This document shows, piece after piece, positions 37,700 to 51,655 of a DNA stretch of 64,000 nt (within the stretch, counting starts at the first letter, position 1; the number at the start of each line of letters is the position of its first letter). The notes under the pieces are model-generated. The model worked only from the letters and a program-made list of their open reading frames with translations, had not been told where the DNA came from and did not search any database. The stretch is from NCBI GenBank assembly GCA_019925105.1, contig JAHGAU010000013.1, positions 62,001 through 126,000 of the forward strand, read 5' to 3'. The DNA is from Niebla homalea. Lineage: Eukaryota; Ascomycota; Lecanoromycetes; Lecanorales; Ramalinaceae. The translations under genes were made by a program, and so were the position numbers.

Positions 37700-40600
37700 G
37701 GAGTAAATAGCTCTTATTAAACCGTATTACCGCAGTAACGGGTATATTTATCCCAACTTTAATAATAAGGGGTATATCCATCCTAAAACTTTAGAAATAT
37801 AATTACTTTAATCTTAAATAATTCTTAAATTTAAGAAAGCCGTCCCTTAATAATGGCTTTATAAGGCCGTTAACCATTATATCCCTAATAAAATAGTATA
37901 CGAGCTTTATTTATTTATTAATTATATACTCCCGAAGAAAGCAATACTTAATATATATATACTTTATCTTTAAGTAATTTATAGGGTTTTTTGCCAGTAT
38001 AATCGCTCCTTAATTATTATAAAAGATTATTATAATAAAGGTAAGGATCTTAATATTAAGTTTAAGCTAGGTAAAAAAAGTATAATTCTATATAATATCC
38101 TTATCCTTAAAAGCCGGTAATACCGTTGGATTTAAGGTAATTTTAATAAATTAAGTTAATAACCGTTTAAATTAGATTGCTTCTTTAATAACATTATATT
38201 ATTTTACGTACTTAACCTTATAAGTAAATAGGGCCATAATTAATTAACGTTTTAAGGATTAATTAATAACTGTATTTCCCAGGTTAAAAATATATCCAGA
38301 AATAAACCGACGTATTTACGGGTTGCCGGCGTAATTTAAGTCCGTATAGTTATTAAGGGGCTTTAAAAAGCCTTAAAAAACGAACTTTAAGGAGACTATA
38401 CCGCGGAGGTAACGGAAAATCTTTTTAATGGTTATTTAATGCCCTTTATTAAGGTTAAATACGTAACGTAATATTACTGATACCGTATAAATTATATTAA
38501 GCTTAATATTTATTATAACGTATATAAGTAAGCCGACCGCAGATTAATATTTAAACCGGAATTACTTTAGGGCGGTATATTCCTTATCCGCTGGCTTAAA
38601 ACGGATATTTACGTTTATAAGGATAACTATATTATTACCCTTAAAGAAAGAATTATTATATATATTAAATTAAATAAGGACCTATTTAATATAATTTTCT
38701 TAATTAAAAATTAAGGTTTAATTTTATTAATTACGGGTAATATTTATACTTAAGTATTAATTATATAAATTTAAATCGGATATCTTAAACTTCTTATTTA
38801 ATTAAACTTTTAAATTGGTAATAGTTTATTTATTAACTTTTATTATTAAGATATTATCGATATATATAATAATAATAATATTAATATCCGGGTTTAAGAA
38901 TACGTTATAGTCTTTATTAATATAATAATAATTAAGTTTCTTAAGGAATATAAAGAAATATTAATATTAAATTTAAGGTAATTATTTAAGCTTATAAAAA
39001 GCTTTATTTAATAGATAAATACGTTTTAAGTTATTATTAAAGCCTATTAATTAATAAATATAGATTTTTTCAAGAATATTACTATAAAGGAATATTATTT
39101 TAACGTTTATTTACTTAATTTCCAGATTATATATAGCCGTTATAGTAAAGAAGGTTTTATAACTTATAAGCTTAATAACTATTATAAAAGTATTAAAGAA
39201 GTTTAAGTTTTCTTTTTATTAAAAGCTACGGACGACCTATTGGGCCTTATACCGGGTAATATTACCGTTTAATTTACGTTTATACTTATAAACTTACTTA
39301 TTATTTAATACGTTAATACCGGGAGGTAAATTTATTAAAACCTAGATTTTATTCTTCTTTAAGGACTTAACTTTATCTTTTATAATAAGCTTTTACTTTA
39401 CTTTACGGTATACGTCCTTTATAGCTTATATATAAATTATAAGCTTAATATAATCCGTAAGAATTACGGCTATAAAATATATAAACGTTAATTAAAAGCC
39501 GGTAACTTAATAATTAAAGTCCCGGTAATATTAATAACTTAAAGGTTATATTTTAATTACGTAAACTTAAGTAAATAAATTTAAAGATTCAGTAAATTCT
39601 CTTAAAAACGGGTAATAATATAGGATTAAATCATAAAAATTAAATAAGCCTAAATCCGAGTCTATAGGGGTATATATATCCAGAGATTCCTTTATAATAT
39701 TACTTTTAAGGGTAAATAAAGATAATATAAATAAGTTTTCTTTACTAATATTTTCCTTAATAATTATAAATTTTAAGGTAATATAAAACTTAAGTTACTT
39801 ATTAAATATAAGTTTAACTATATCTTTAATAATAATATTATCGGTTTCATTTATAACGTTTATAATATAAAGGCCTTATATAATAATAATAACCGGTTTA
39901 TTATTTATATTTTTATTATTACCGAGATATATCCGTTTTAACGATAACTGGAAATCCACGGTAATTATCTCCCTTTATTTCGGTATTAAATAACGAACCG
40001 GTAAGGGGTTATCGGCTTTACGTTTAAGCTAAATGGCCTTATCCTTTAGTTACTTAACGTAATTATAGCGTTAAACCCGGTTATTTAGTATAAATATTTT
40101 ATAAACGTAATAGCCCTTAAAGCCAATAAAATATCCTTTAACGGTTTTAATTTAAAATTTTATTTAATTTATACCCGGAAGTTTATACTCTTAATATATA
40201 TTGTATCGTTTAACCTTTTTAATAAAAGATTAATTAAGTTTCTTAAAGCCTATAATTTAATTTAGTATATTATAAATACTTATAAGCATTATATTATATA
40301 TAAAAACCGTTATAATAATAAGCTCCGTAATAAAAATACATAATAAGTTATTATTTAATAGTATTATATAGGCCCGTATAATAAAAGTTTAATTTATTTA
40401 TTTAAAAATACCGTTTTATTAAGGGTTATAAAGTACCGTAAACTCTTATTAAATTCCTTTAACGTACCGTTAATTATTAAATTAGAAACTATTATATATA
40501 TTATTATTATCGGTATATACGTAACGGATAAAACGGTTTAAATAATAAATCCCTTTTATATAATTTTAAAAAACCTTAAAAACGGTTTTATAAAAAGAGT

Positions 40601-42466
40601 TTAATAATAAGGCTATATAAATGACTTTAATAATATCTTTAATAAAAATAATAATTTATTTATAATTAACTTTTATATTATTAATAAGGTTAATTAAGTC
40701 GGAATAAATAAGTTCGTTTTAATAAGTATTAAGTTTAATATAACCTTTATTTAACTTAAGTTTTATTTATATCTTTATATAAACGATATACTTATAGTTT
40801 TTTAATAAATTTAATAAGTTAAAAAAATTAATATTAATTATTATTTCCGGTAAAAGCTTAATATTTTACTCCTTTATATATCCCGTTATTTTATATTAAT
40901 ATTTTAAAGCTTTTTAATTTATAGTAATAATATATAAGGTTATAAGTATTAAATTATTAATAACTTTAATATTAACTTTAAGGAAATAAAAAGCTACTGG
41001 TAAAAGTTTTATAAAAATACCGTTATAATTAATAAATATATTTAAATCCTATAGGTCATTATTTTACTTAAGGGGATAACTAGCTTATTATAGTTATCCG
41101 GGGTTAATAAAATTAAAAATATTATTAAAAATAAAAAAAACGTTATAAATAATTAAATTACAGACGTTTTTATTAAATTAATATAGGATTTTAATGACTT
41201 TAATATAGGTAGTATTCCTCCCCTTAGAAAAGCTTTTAATAAAAATAAGCTTAAAAAGGAGTTCTTTACGGGTAAATATACGGTTATTATTAATAATATA
41301 ATTTATATAACCGGTATTAAAAATATAAGTAATAAAAAACGATACGTTTATAATTAAATATACTTAATAATCTTAATAGATAACGGGTGGTAAAGCCGGT
41401 ATAATAACGGTAATATATATAAAGGCTAGGTTTATTAAAGCTTTAACCCCTAAAAAGGCTTTATATTCCTTATCCTTAAACTTATCGTTACCCTTATTAT
41501 TACCTTTATTACCGTTATTACCGCTGTTACCGCGGTATTAACGTTTTTAATCGTTACCGGTATTTATATTATTATTATTATCGTTATTACGGCGTTTATT
41601 ATCGTTATTATAAGTTAATTTATTATACCCGTAAGGTAATCGATAGCCAATAACGATATAAAAACGTTTTTTTATAGGATTTTAACGTAATAACTTTAAC
41701 GGATATTAAATTACGGAGGAATATAAAGCGGAATAAAGTTATTAAAACGGATATCGTCCCGGAAGCGTAAATTAATAATAATAATTATAAGGGCTATAAT
41801 ATTGGACGTAAACGTCCTATTTAAAGCTTTATATTAAAGAAACCGGTTAATTATATAAGTAAATACGTATTTTAAAACGTTAATATTATTATCGGCCGTT
41901 TAAAACGGCTTATGCTTATCGTTATATTAATTGATATAAGCTTTATACTCCGGGCCGAAGCCTTTATAAAACTATTAAATAAGTACGTTATTATTAATAA
42001 TAACCATACCCTAGAAGTTCTATAATTTACTTATTAAAAAAGTCTTAATATTTATTATAATACTTATTTGGATCTAAGTATTAATTAAAGGTAAAGGAAG
42101 TAAAGCGCTTAAGGGCCGACGCGAGGTAATTTAAGCCCTTAAGCTGATACCGAGTACGGAGGGTATTTTACGTTATTTTAATATTCTTAATATTTTTAAT
42201 CACGTACTAATTAATCCCCTTAATCCTTATACGGATTACGGCATAAATTATAAAGTGCCCTTAATTATAGGTTTCTTAAGCCTTTATAAGCTTATTACCC
42301 TTAAGAACTTCGGTCTTAATAAGGCGTAAACTGGAATTTATAATTTAATAATTAAGCCGAATAAGCTTAAGCCTTTTACTTATTTTACGTTTTTATATAA
42401 TATACTTAAGGTTATCCTTAAGCTTAACAATTTTATTAAAGGTATTAGCAATCTTAAAGGGATCGG

Positions 42467-42510
<44 letters not shown>

Positions 42511-43400
42511 GTGGTAATAATAATAATCTAGCTTAAAGGCTAAAGAAATCTATATTATTAAGAGGCGACGGGATTATAATTAATAATACTAAGCCCTTAA
42601 ATAGGGATAACTTAGATAATAATAATAATAAATAATACTTTAAATTATTATCCTTAAAGATTATAGCTTTCTTAAATAAAATATACGTAAACCGGAACGT
42701 TTTATAAAGTAAACGGTAACGGGCCCGGAGTTTCTTTTTACTTAATAAGAATTATAATTTAAAAATTAATAATAAATAACGGAACTTCTTAATCTTAATA
42801 AATCGTTTAAGACGTAAAGTTTATAAAGTATATATAATACGTTAAGTAAAAGAACGTTATTTAGGGATAAATAGTTTAATTACTAATTAAAGTAATAGGA
42901 CGTATAAATCAGGATAATCGATATATTCTTAATAATTTTAATAATAGTAAAGATCTTAATAAAGAGCCCCTGGGAATAAAGCTATAATTAATTTAAATTT
43001 TAATAATTTTAATAAAAAGGAAAAAGCCCTAAAAGTAAATATTTTGCTTCTCTTTATACTTAAACTTTAATATAATAATTAAGATAAACTTTAATATAAA
43101 GCTAGAATAGTAATAGCTTAAACTAAATAACTAACTTAATTAAGAGGCTAAATATATGCGATAATAAACTTTATAAGCCGCTTTAATCGTTTTAATAATA
43201 AATAAACGTTTCCTTTTATTCTTTAAGGGTATTAACGTATTTATTAAGGATCCGCCGATTTAATGGCCTTATAAGTACTATTATACCCTTATAGCGTACG
43301 CGTAAATCGGTATATAAGGCTATTATACTTTACGATTCTACGTATAAATAATAATTTAAGTTAAAAACGTCCCAGTTTTCTTATTTTCGTCCCAGCCTCC
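37700..43400 (-). pseudogene. Copia-2 gag-pol, RIP-inactivated
   Basis: Read on the minus strand, the reverse transcriptase catalytic motif appears as IIYIDN at about 38853-38870, the expected YVDD with the last Asp turned to Asn. The RNase H region should lie between it and the left LTR, and integrase and gag toward the right. A trinucleotide AAT run at 42466-42512 and a TTA-rich stretch at about 41490-41600 fall within the gag-side half and would have encoded homopolymeric tracts. Stops occur in all frames. Domains other than reverse transcriptase are assigned by position only. Confidence 0.8.
42466..42512. repeat. (AAT)n microsatellite in Copia-2
   Basis: About 15 consecutive AAT/TAA units, followed by one GTGGT break and further units. 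Read on the coding (minus) strand it would be a run of one amino acid. Confidence 0.85.
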
Positions 43401-43571
43401 TTATTTTTCGGGTAGTTAAGGCTTAAATCGATAAGACTATTAAGCAACTATAATAGTTATAATAATAATAAGAGTCGTTATAATACTTACGATAATAGAG
43501 CGACGGCTCTTAAGGTATTTAAGTTATATAACGTAGTTAAGGCTTATTAAACGTAATAATAAGCATATAAG

Positions 43572-43585
43572 CCGGGTTTATAACC
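43572..43585 (-). other. Copia-2 primer binding site
   Basis: CCGGGTTTATAACC on the plus strand, i.e. GGTTATAAACCCGG on the element's strand, adjoining the 5' LTR. It is the same initiator tRNA-Met anticodon-arm site as in Copia-1, with one more RIP change. Confidence 0.72.
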
Positions 43586-43720
43586 TATTAAAATAATAGG
43601 GTATAACTTGCTTAATTAAGTACTATATAAGGTGCTAAGCGATATCTATCTATGAGAAGTGGAAGTACGCTAGTTCCCTTTTGATAATAGCCAAGGTCTC
43701 TGCCTTCTACACTTCTAATA
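43586..43720 (-). repeat. Copia-2 5' LTR
   Basis: 135 bp, TATTAAAATAATAGGG (RIP-altered TGTTGAAATGGTAGGG) to CTTCTAATA. The inner left end is mutated and the outer right part is milder. Confidence 0.93.
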
Positions 43721-44218
43721 AGTTTAATTTAATTCCTGAACTGGTTAAACCTGGTATCCCCAAGGTTATCGGTAAGCCCTGTTTATTTATTACGTATACG
43801 ATAATTTTCACTATTCCCGGTTAGTACCCTTAATTATCGCATATATAAAGCTTTAATAAGTAAACGCTATAATAGAATATATTATTATTATCTATTTAAA
43901 TAGGCTTCGGTAAGGCCGCATCTTAAATATAAAATAAATCCTTCTTTATTATAAAGTTCTGATTAATTATATTAATCTTTACCCCTATATTGAGATGGAT
44001 TTTTATATTCCCTTTTTCAGTATTATTAAGGAATATTTAACCTTTATTAATAATAGCCTTTTCCGAGATTAATAATTATGGCCCCCGCGTTTTAATAAAG
44101 CTTTTATCGTGGGGTTAACGTTTCCTAAATTATTCTCCTTTTTTACGTATAAAGCGGATCCGATAACTTTCCGTTCCTTCTTAAATAACGGATAGCTTAA
44201 TTTCTTATACCCCTTTAC
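43721..44218 (-). mobile_element. Gypsy-1 minus-strand copy, middle piece
   Basis: About 500 bp matching in reverse complement the plus-strand Gypsy-1 at roughly 45850-46310, upstream of reverse transcriptase (protease region by position). It is bounded on the left by Copia-2 and on the right by the plus-strand Gypsy-1. It is noticeably less mutated than the matching part of the plus copy (CAGGTTTAACCAG-like stretches survive). Confidence 0.88.
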
Positions 44219-44429
44219 TGTTATGGTAGGAAACAACATAGGGGTTAGTGCTTACCTCGTGACCCTAGCGTAACTGGGCCACAGGAATACTTAATACTTA
44301 TCCTTCCCACTTTTCCTTCTATTTCTTTAATAATTAATTTACTTATTAAATATATTATTTATTAAGGTTATATATATATTTTATATTATTATATTATCCT
44401 TAAGCTTTAAATATATATTTAATTTAATA
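44219..44429 (+). repeat. Gypsy-1 (+) 5' LTR
   Basis: 211 bp. The outer 75 bases are essentially unmutated (GGTAGGAAACAACATAGGGG); the inner half is TA-converted. Confidence 0.93.
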
Positions 44430-44499
44430 TTTTAATTACTATTAACCTTTTTAAAGGATAATAATCCGAAATATTAAATCGTATACGTAATTAAAAAGA

Positions 44500-47400
44500 A
44501 AAAGAATTATATACTTCCCGTACTTAGGCCGTATTTATCAATATAATAGATCCTAATACTTTACGTTAAAGAACTTAATCCGAAAAGGAAAATACTATAC
44601 TTCTTATCTTTTGGATTTAAGAAATCTCTTTTAAGTCCTCGTCCGAATCGGAGTTTATAATTATTAACGGTAAAGGTCAATACTAAATATTTTAATCTGA
44701 ATTTATTATGTTTTTTTTTTATAAATAAAGATAAATATAATTTAAGTCCGTATTAAACCCTCCTTAAGAATAAAAACGTTAAAGGTAACGATCTGAGTCC
44801 GTTATATTTATTCCCCCGGAATAAAACCTCCCTCCTTCAGAATAAATATCCTTTATAAACGTATATTATAATAAAAAAGAATAAGGTTTTTATATTACCG
44901 TTATATAGAAAGAAAAGGAATTAAATAAAATAATTTATTAAACCGAGCTTTATAAGGTAAAGCTTTATAAATAGTTTATTTATTTAAATAAATAAATATC
45001 AGAGGCTTATTTTATAGACTTTTAAAGTACGTATAGATCGTTATTAAACCGTATAATATAAATTAAAACGCTTCGTCCGATCATTATTAATTATAAATCC
45101 GTATCGCCGGATATTTATAAGTGAACCGTAGGTAAAACTTAAATTAAAAGTTTAAAGAAAAAATCCTATAATTATATTAAAGTCCTTATATTCCCTAAGT
45201 ATAAGGGTAAAAGTATTAAAAAGCTCCAAAAATAAGCTAAAGATACCCTTATAGCTTTCTCCTTAAATTCCGATTATAATACGGATTACGTCCGTATTAT
45301 ATAAGTTTTACTTTCTTTGAAAAATAAAATTAAAAGCTTATAAGCGTATTATAAGCGTAAACTTAAATCCGATTTTACGTTAACTTAAAAGGGATTTATT
45401 AAATTCCTGGGTTCTTTAATATTAAACTTTATTAATAAAAAAATAAAAATTTAATTTTAATATATAAGCTTAAAATAAAGTAAAAAGTAATTAATTTATA
45501 ACTTTAATATATAAATAATATCCCTAGAAAGTTAATTCTTAAAGTATATAAAAGAATAATAAATTGCTTATTTATTCTATAAACTTAAAGAACGATTACG
45601 CTATATAATAATATAAACGTTAAATAACGTTCCCTTTACGCGTAATAAAATTATTACGTATATAAATTATCTTAAATTTAATAATACGATTATTCACTTT
45701 TTATAGGGGAAAAGTAAAAAAAAGACTATTAAGAATAAGTCTTTAAAAAAGGAATTTAAACCCTTTATAAGTTAGCCGCTGAACCAAGGCTCTTTATAGG
45801 GTTAATGAATAGACCTTTCCGATATAACGTATTATTATTATTAGGTAAAAAGGTATAAAAAATTAAATTATCTGTTACTTAAGAAGGAACGGAAGGTTAT
45901 TGGATCCGCTTTATATATAAAGAAAAAGAATAGTTCGGAAAACGTTAGCCTTACGATAAAAGCTTTATCGGGATATAAAAGTCATAATTATTAATCTCGG
46001 AAAAGGCTATTATTAATAAGGGTTAAATATTCCTTAATAATACTAAAAAAAAAAAAAAGTGCAAAAATCCATTTTAATATAAGGATAAAAATTAATATAA
46101 TTAATTAGAATTTTATAATAAAGAAGGATTTATCTTATATTTAAGATACGGTTTTATTAAAGTTTATTTAAATAGATAATAATAATATATTTTATTACGG
46201 TATTTATTTATTAAAGCTTTATATATATAATAATTAAGGATAACCGGGAATAATAAAGATTATCGTATATATAATAAATAAATAAAGCCCATTAATAACC
46301 TTAAAGATACCAGGTTTAATCAGTTTAAGAATTAAATTAAACCTTAAGGAAAAGAAGTAGCGTTTTAAGGTTAATAAATAAACTTTTTAAATCGATAAGC
46401 TATATATATTTACGGTAATATTAAAAAAGAAGCCGGTAATATATACCTTAATAATTATAAACCCGTTGCTTAAGAGTTAAGCCAACTTAAAAGCGGTTGA
46501 AAGTTATACGGGCTATAACTTAACCGTAAAGGAACCGTCTTTACCAATTAAGTTATCTGAATATATAGACGTTTTTTCAATAAAAGAAGCCGGTAAGCTC
46601 CCTACGTATATAGGATATAATTATATAATTCAAACTATCGCTAAACTGCTATATAGACCCCTATATAATTTATTTAATATAAAATTAACGGCTTTTTAAG
46701 CTTACTTAAATAAAGTATTAATAAAAAAGTAAATATAATATTTTATTAATCTTACGGGTTTATTAATCCTTTTTATACTTAAGAAGAATAAGGATTTACG
46801 TTTTTACGTAAATTACTGGGGGCTAAATAAAATAATAATTAAGAATTATTACTTTTTACTTTTAATTAATAAAACTTTAAATTAATTCTATAGAATAAAA
46901 AGGTTTATAAAACTTAATCTTAAAAATATTTATTACCGTATATAAATTAAAATAAATAATAAATAAAAAACTATATTCCGGATATATTATAATTACTTTA
47001 AGTATATAATTATACCGTTTAAATTAATAAACGTATTGGTAACTTTTTAAGCTTATATTAATAAGTTATTAACCGGTATTATTAATAAATTTTATATTAT
47101 ATATTTAAATAATATTTTAATTTTCTTATATATTAAAAACGAATATTTAACGTATATAAAACGGGTTTTAAAGCGGCTTTAAAAGTTTAAATTTTTTATA
47201 AATTTTAAGAAATATAAGTTTTTTATTATTAAAATAAAATTTCTAGGATTTATAATATTAATTATAAACGTAATAATAAATAAAAATAAAATAAATATAA
47301 TTATATTATAATTTAAACTTAAATCCTTTTATAATATATAGGTTTTCCTTAATTTTATTAACTTTTTTAAGCGTTTTATTTATTATTATTCTGTAAAAAC

Positions 47401-49830
47401 GGCTCCTTTAATAAAGCTATTAAAAAAGAATATAAAGGGTATAAAGTACGGCCCGTTTACGTAACCTTTAATAGTAGAATAAGCATTTAAAAAGTTATAT
47501 AAGGTATTCCTTAATATCCCAATTTTACGTTATTTTAATTTAAGTTTTTAAATTAAAATTAAAATAAATATATTTAACTTCAATTTTATAAATATCCTAT
47601 TTTAATTATATTAAGATAAATAATAATAACCTATTATTTTTTAATTTTATAAAATAACGGATATAAAATATAATTATAAAATTTATAATTAAAAATTATT
47701 AATAATTATTATAACTTTTAAATAATAACGTTATTATTTTAAGGGTAATTTCTATATAATTAAGGTATTAACCGATTATAATAACCTAAGAGGTTTTATA
47801 AGGGTTATTATTTTAAATAATAAGTAAATACGATAAGTAATAAAGTTAACCTTATTTAACTTTACTATTAAGTACCGATCGGGTATTTTTAACCCGGTAA
47901 ATATATTTAATTAATAATTTAATTATATATTTATTAATATATTAATATTAAAGTTATTATTTACGTTATAAAAGAAATTAACGATTATAAAAAATTTAAT
48001 TAATTTTATATTTTCAAAAATCTTAAAAATCTATAAATAAACCTTAATTAATTAAAGTAAAGCGGTATAAAAACGTAAAAATAATATATATAAATCGTTA
48101 ATAATTATTCCCCTTTTAAAAGAAATAATTCAGAATTTAATAATTAACGTTATTTAAAAAACGTATTTAAAATCGGTATATTATATAAAACGTAAAGACC
48201 CTTAAACTCTAAAAAAGGGTAATATTACGGGTACGTAAATTATACGTATTTATAATATAATTAAGGAATAACTTAATTTTATTATTAAGAATATTAATTA
48301 TAAATAATTTATTTTATATACCGTTATTTAAGTTATAATAACGTATAAAATAATATATAATCCCGAGATTAAATTTATAATAAAACTTATTAAAATACTT
48401 TAAATTAAAGATGTTTTTATTTTAAATTATAAAAGCGTTAAGCTTATAAGTAAAATACTTAAAAGAACCGGTAAATAAATATTTAACTTAACCGGTTTTC
48501 TAAGATATAATAAACGTTTATATATCCTTATTAAAAAAACTATATAAAAAAAATTATTAAAACGATATTATAATAATCCCGCTTTAAGATATTTTAGAAA
48601 TAATTATATTAAGGAAGTCCTTAATAAATTCTATATTTAAGAAAATATAAATATAAATATTAAATTATACGTTAATTTATATAATATTTATTAAAAAGTT
48701 AAAGTTCTTAAATATAAGCTTTATAATAAATTAAATAATTTATTAATATTATTATATTTTTTTTAAGAAATTATTATAGATTTTATTATAAATTTATTAT
48801 TTAATAAATAATAAAATTACTTATATAATATAATGTTAATTATAATTAATTATTTAATTAAAAAATTAAAATTACTTTTTATAATTAAGAAAATTATTAT
48901 TCTTAAGTTAATTAAACTTTTCTTTTAATATATATTTTAAAAATATAAAGCTTCCGAAGGTATTATAATTAATTAGGGTTTATTTTTTATAAATTCTTAT
49001 TAATCCAAGGTATATAATATAATATATACGCTCCGTAAATTAAATATTTCCTTTTATTTTTAAACGGATAATTAAACGGAACGGCAGAATTAAACTCTTA
49101 AATATTACCTTAAAACGTATTATTATAAAAATTAAAATAATTAAGCTTTAATATTAAAGATTATAGATTTTATTTATTCTATAAATAATAATATTATAAT
49201 TAATAAATCTTTATTAAAAGTTTTAATAAGGTACTTCTTAACGTTTTAAGAATAAATTAATAATAAATTAAATAAGATAAAAGTCCCAGCTATAATTAAA
49301 AGAATTAAGGAATTATTAACGGTTTAAGATAATATAATAAAGTATTAATAACGTATTAAGAAAGCGGAGATAAAATCTTATAATTATAAATATAAAGCTT
49401 AAAAGTATAAAATTAAAAATATAATTATATTATTTATAAAAATATTAAATAAAAACGATTAAATAAAAAACTTTTATATAAATTTATTAATCCGTTTACG
49501 GTTTTTAAGTTAATTAGATATTAAGCGTATTACTTAATTTTATTATTTACCTATAGGATATATAATATATTTCATATATTTTTATTTAAATTATATAAGA
49601 AATGGCTTAAAGCTGAAAATGATTATTTATTATTGGATTTTATTAATAATAAACCAGAATAAAAAATTAAAAGATTATTTAATTATAATAAAATTAATAA
49701 AGAATTATATTATAAAATTAAATAAAAAGGGTTTTTAATTATTTATAATAAGTAAATTTTAATAGAGAATTTAAAGTATATAAAGGAGTTATAAAGTATA
49801 TTTAATAAGAAGTATAAATAATTACGGTAT
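44500..49830 (+). pseudogene. Gypsy-1 gag-pol with chromodomain, RIP-inactivated
   Basis: Reverse transcriptase shows GLLILFILKKNKDLRFYVNY (about 46755-46815), the usual 'G.PILFVKKKDGSLRFCVDY' block, and the catalytic motif as IIYLNNILIF (about 47096-47125), YLDD with both Asp changed to Asn. Integrase shows TDNQTERQNQTL-like text at about 49060-49095 (the Gypsy HPQTDGQTER motif). After it come the KFIGPF motif (about 49480-49500) and a chromodomain (about 49640-49810) with KGFL and IENLKY in the expected order. Gag and protease precede, at 44500-46300. The D-to-N changes and TAA stops are typical RIP products. Confidence 0.88.
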
Positions 49831-51444
49831 AAAGTATAAAACGTATAACTTAAATATAAAATATTTAATTTTATTATGGGGATAAGCCCCAGTATGAATA
49901 TAAGAATATTATTATTTATATATATATTAAGTACTATTAATTCGTAATCTTTTAAACTTATTATCCTTTATATTCCTTTATTATAATTTACTTATTATTT
50001 ATTCAGACCCTATATGAAAACCAGTATTTAAACTTATAATCTCTTTACGGTAAAAACGTACCCTAATTAATTAAGTAACTTACAATATTATATAACGCGG
50101 AGTAAGCGTACTTGGGAAGTTATTGTTTTATAAAACAGCTTATAACCGAAAACTCATTAATACTTTTAAGTACGAACGCTTATGACCCACTAGGGGGCCG
50201 TAGGGGGTCCAACGTGGTATAAGGAAATCGGGCTATAATAAACTTATTAAAGGAATAACGGAAGATATTAAAGAAAACTTAAAGTTAATTAATAAACGTA
50301 AAATTTATAGAATAAGCGTTAAAGACTATTAAAGTATTAATAAAGTAAGAATACGTTATATAAGCGACCCGTTAACGTTTATAGCGGATAAATTATATTT
50401 AAAGAAGGAATTCTTATATATTAATTGCTTAAACTTTATATTAAGATCCGGAGATTAAAGTAAATTAAGCCTGAATTATAACGTAATTAATAACGTATAA
50501 ACCGTAATAAGGGTATACTTATAATAAAGTGACTTAAATTAACCAGTTACTTAAGTATAAAAATTATATAACTAATATTATTAATTATATTATATTTATA
50601 TTTAATTAATATTAATACTTTAATAATACCTTATTAAAAAAGCTTTAATTTTATAATGACCAAGAAATATAAGAACTTTATATAATATTCGATAAAATTC
50701 GCCTATATATTCTTATATTATTCTTTATTTTCCTTAAGTATTAAAGTAAGTTAACGGCGGTATAAAAATATATAATTTATTTAAATATTTAACTTAGATA
50801 GGATTTAAATATATATTTAGCCTACGTAACGGTTACGTCGCGTAAAAATAATAAGGTTAAAAACGTATAATTTTATATAACGTTTTTTTAATTAAATAAC
50901 GGGAATACTTTATTAATCTTAACCTTTCTTTATTGACCTTAATATTATATAACTTATGTAAAAGCTCATAAAGGTAATAAATATATCGTAAATAATACTT
51001 TTTATTAAATATTATTTATACAATATAAATAAACTTTATAAATAATTTATTTAATAACTATAAGAATAACTTAACTAAAAGTTAAACGGATTGAAGGAAA
51101 TTATTAATAAATAATTCTAATATAATTATATAATTTAAATGTAAATTAATTACGACTTAAATATTATTATACGGTAAAAAAAGTAAAATACGTATTTAAG
51201 AAAATATATATATTATTATAAGTTTAAAGTATTTTTATTTATAAATATAAAGACTTTTACCGGGTAATATTAATATTATTAATATTAAGAATTAAGCAAA
51301 TATATTATATATCCGTACCGTAAAGTTTATAGACTTTTTTCCTTTTTTTTTTTATTAAGTTTTTTAAAGGTTTTTAATAAATTACTTTAAAATTATAATT
51401 AAAAATTATAATTTTAAGGATAAAGTATTAAGGAGAAAAAATAT
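49831..51444 (+). other. Gypsy-1 region between chromodomain and 3' LTR, with an unrecognised frame
   Basis: The 1.6 kb past the pol end is unusually long. A patch at about 50100-50225 is weakly mutated (GACCCACTAGGGGGCCGTAGG). From about 50220 to 50530 a plus-strand frame reads with few stops (ITEDIKENLKLINKRKIYRI, then FIADKLYLKKEFLYINCLNF). The product is unrecognised. The minus-strand Gypsy-1 copy does not extend here, so it cannot show whether this is a normal part of the family or a further insertion. Confidence 0.45.
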
Positions 51445-51655
51445 TATTATAATAAGAAATAATATAAGGGTTAATACTTACCTTATAACCCTAGCGTAAT
51501 TAAGCTATAAGAATACTTAATACCTGTCCTTCCCACTTTTCCTTCTATTTCTTCAGTAATTAATCTACTTACCAAATATACCATTTATTAAGGCTATATA
51601 TATATTTCATATTACCATATTACCCTTAAGCTTTAGGCATACGTCTGGCTTAACA
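51445..51655 (+). repeat. Gypsy-1 (+) 3' LTR
   Basis: 211 bp. The inner left end is fully RIP-altered (TATTATAATAAGAAATAATA); the outer right end keeps CATATTACCCTT-like and GGCATACGTCTGGC stretches. Confidence 0.93.

Larger units (their letters stand above)
37509..43720 (-). mobile_element. Complete Ty1/Copia retrotransposon, Copia-2 (6212 bp), inside the minus Gypsy-1
   Basis: Two 135-bp LTRs (37509-37643 and 43586-43720) flank the body. The target duplication AGTTT lies at 37504-37508 and 43721-43725. The primer binding site complement (43572-43585) lies left of the right-hand LTR, so the element points to the minus strand and the right LTR is its 5' LTR. The insertion splits the pol gene of the minus Gypsy-1. 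The body is RIP-degraded, while the outer edge of the left LTR (TGTTGAAATGG) is intact. Confidence 0.94.
44219..51655 (+). mobile_element. Complete Ty3/Gypsy chromovirus-type retrotransposon, Gypsy-1 (7437 bp)
   Basis: Two 211-bp LTRs (44219-44429 and 51445-51655) begin TGTTATGG or its RIP form TATTATAA and end CTTAACA or its RIP form. The target duplication TTTAC lies at 44214-44218 and 51656-51660. The target is another copy of the same family in the opposite orientation. A purine tract (AAGGAGAAAAAATA) precedes the 3' LTR. Gag-pol reads on the plus strand with reverse transcriptase before integrase, then a chromodomain, then about 1.6 kb before the 3' LTR. Confidence 0.95.

Noticed and set aside
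50121..50215. A solo LTR starting TGTTTTATAAAACAGC
   Set aside because: No matching terminal sequence, target duplication or second copy was found in the window.
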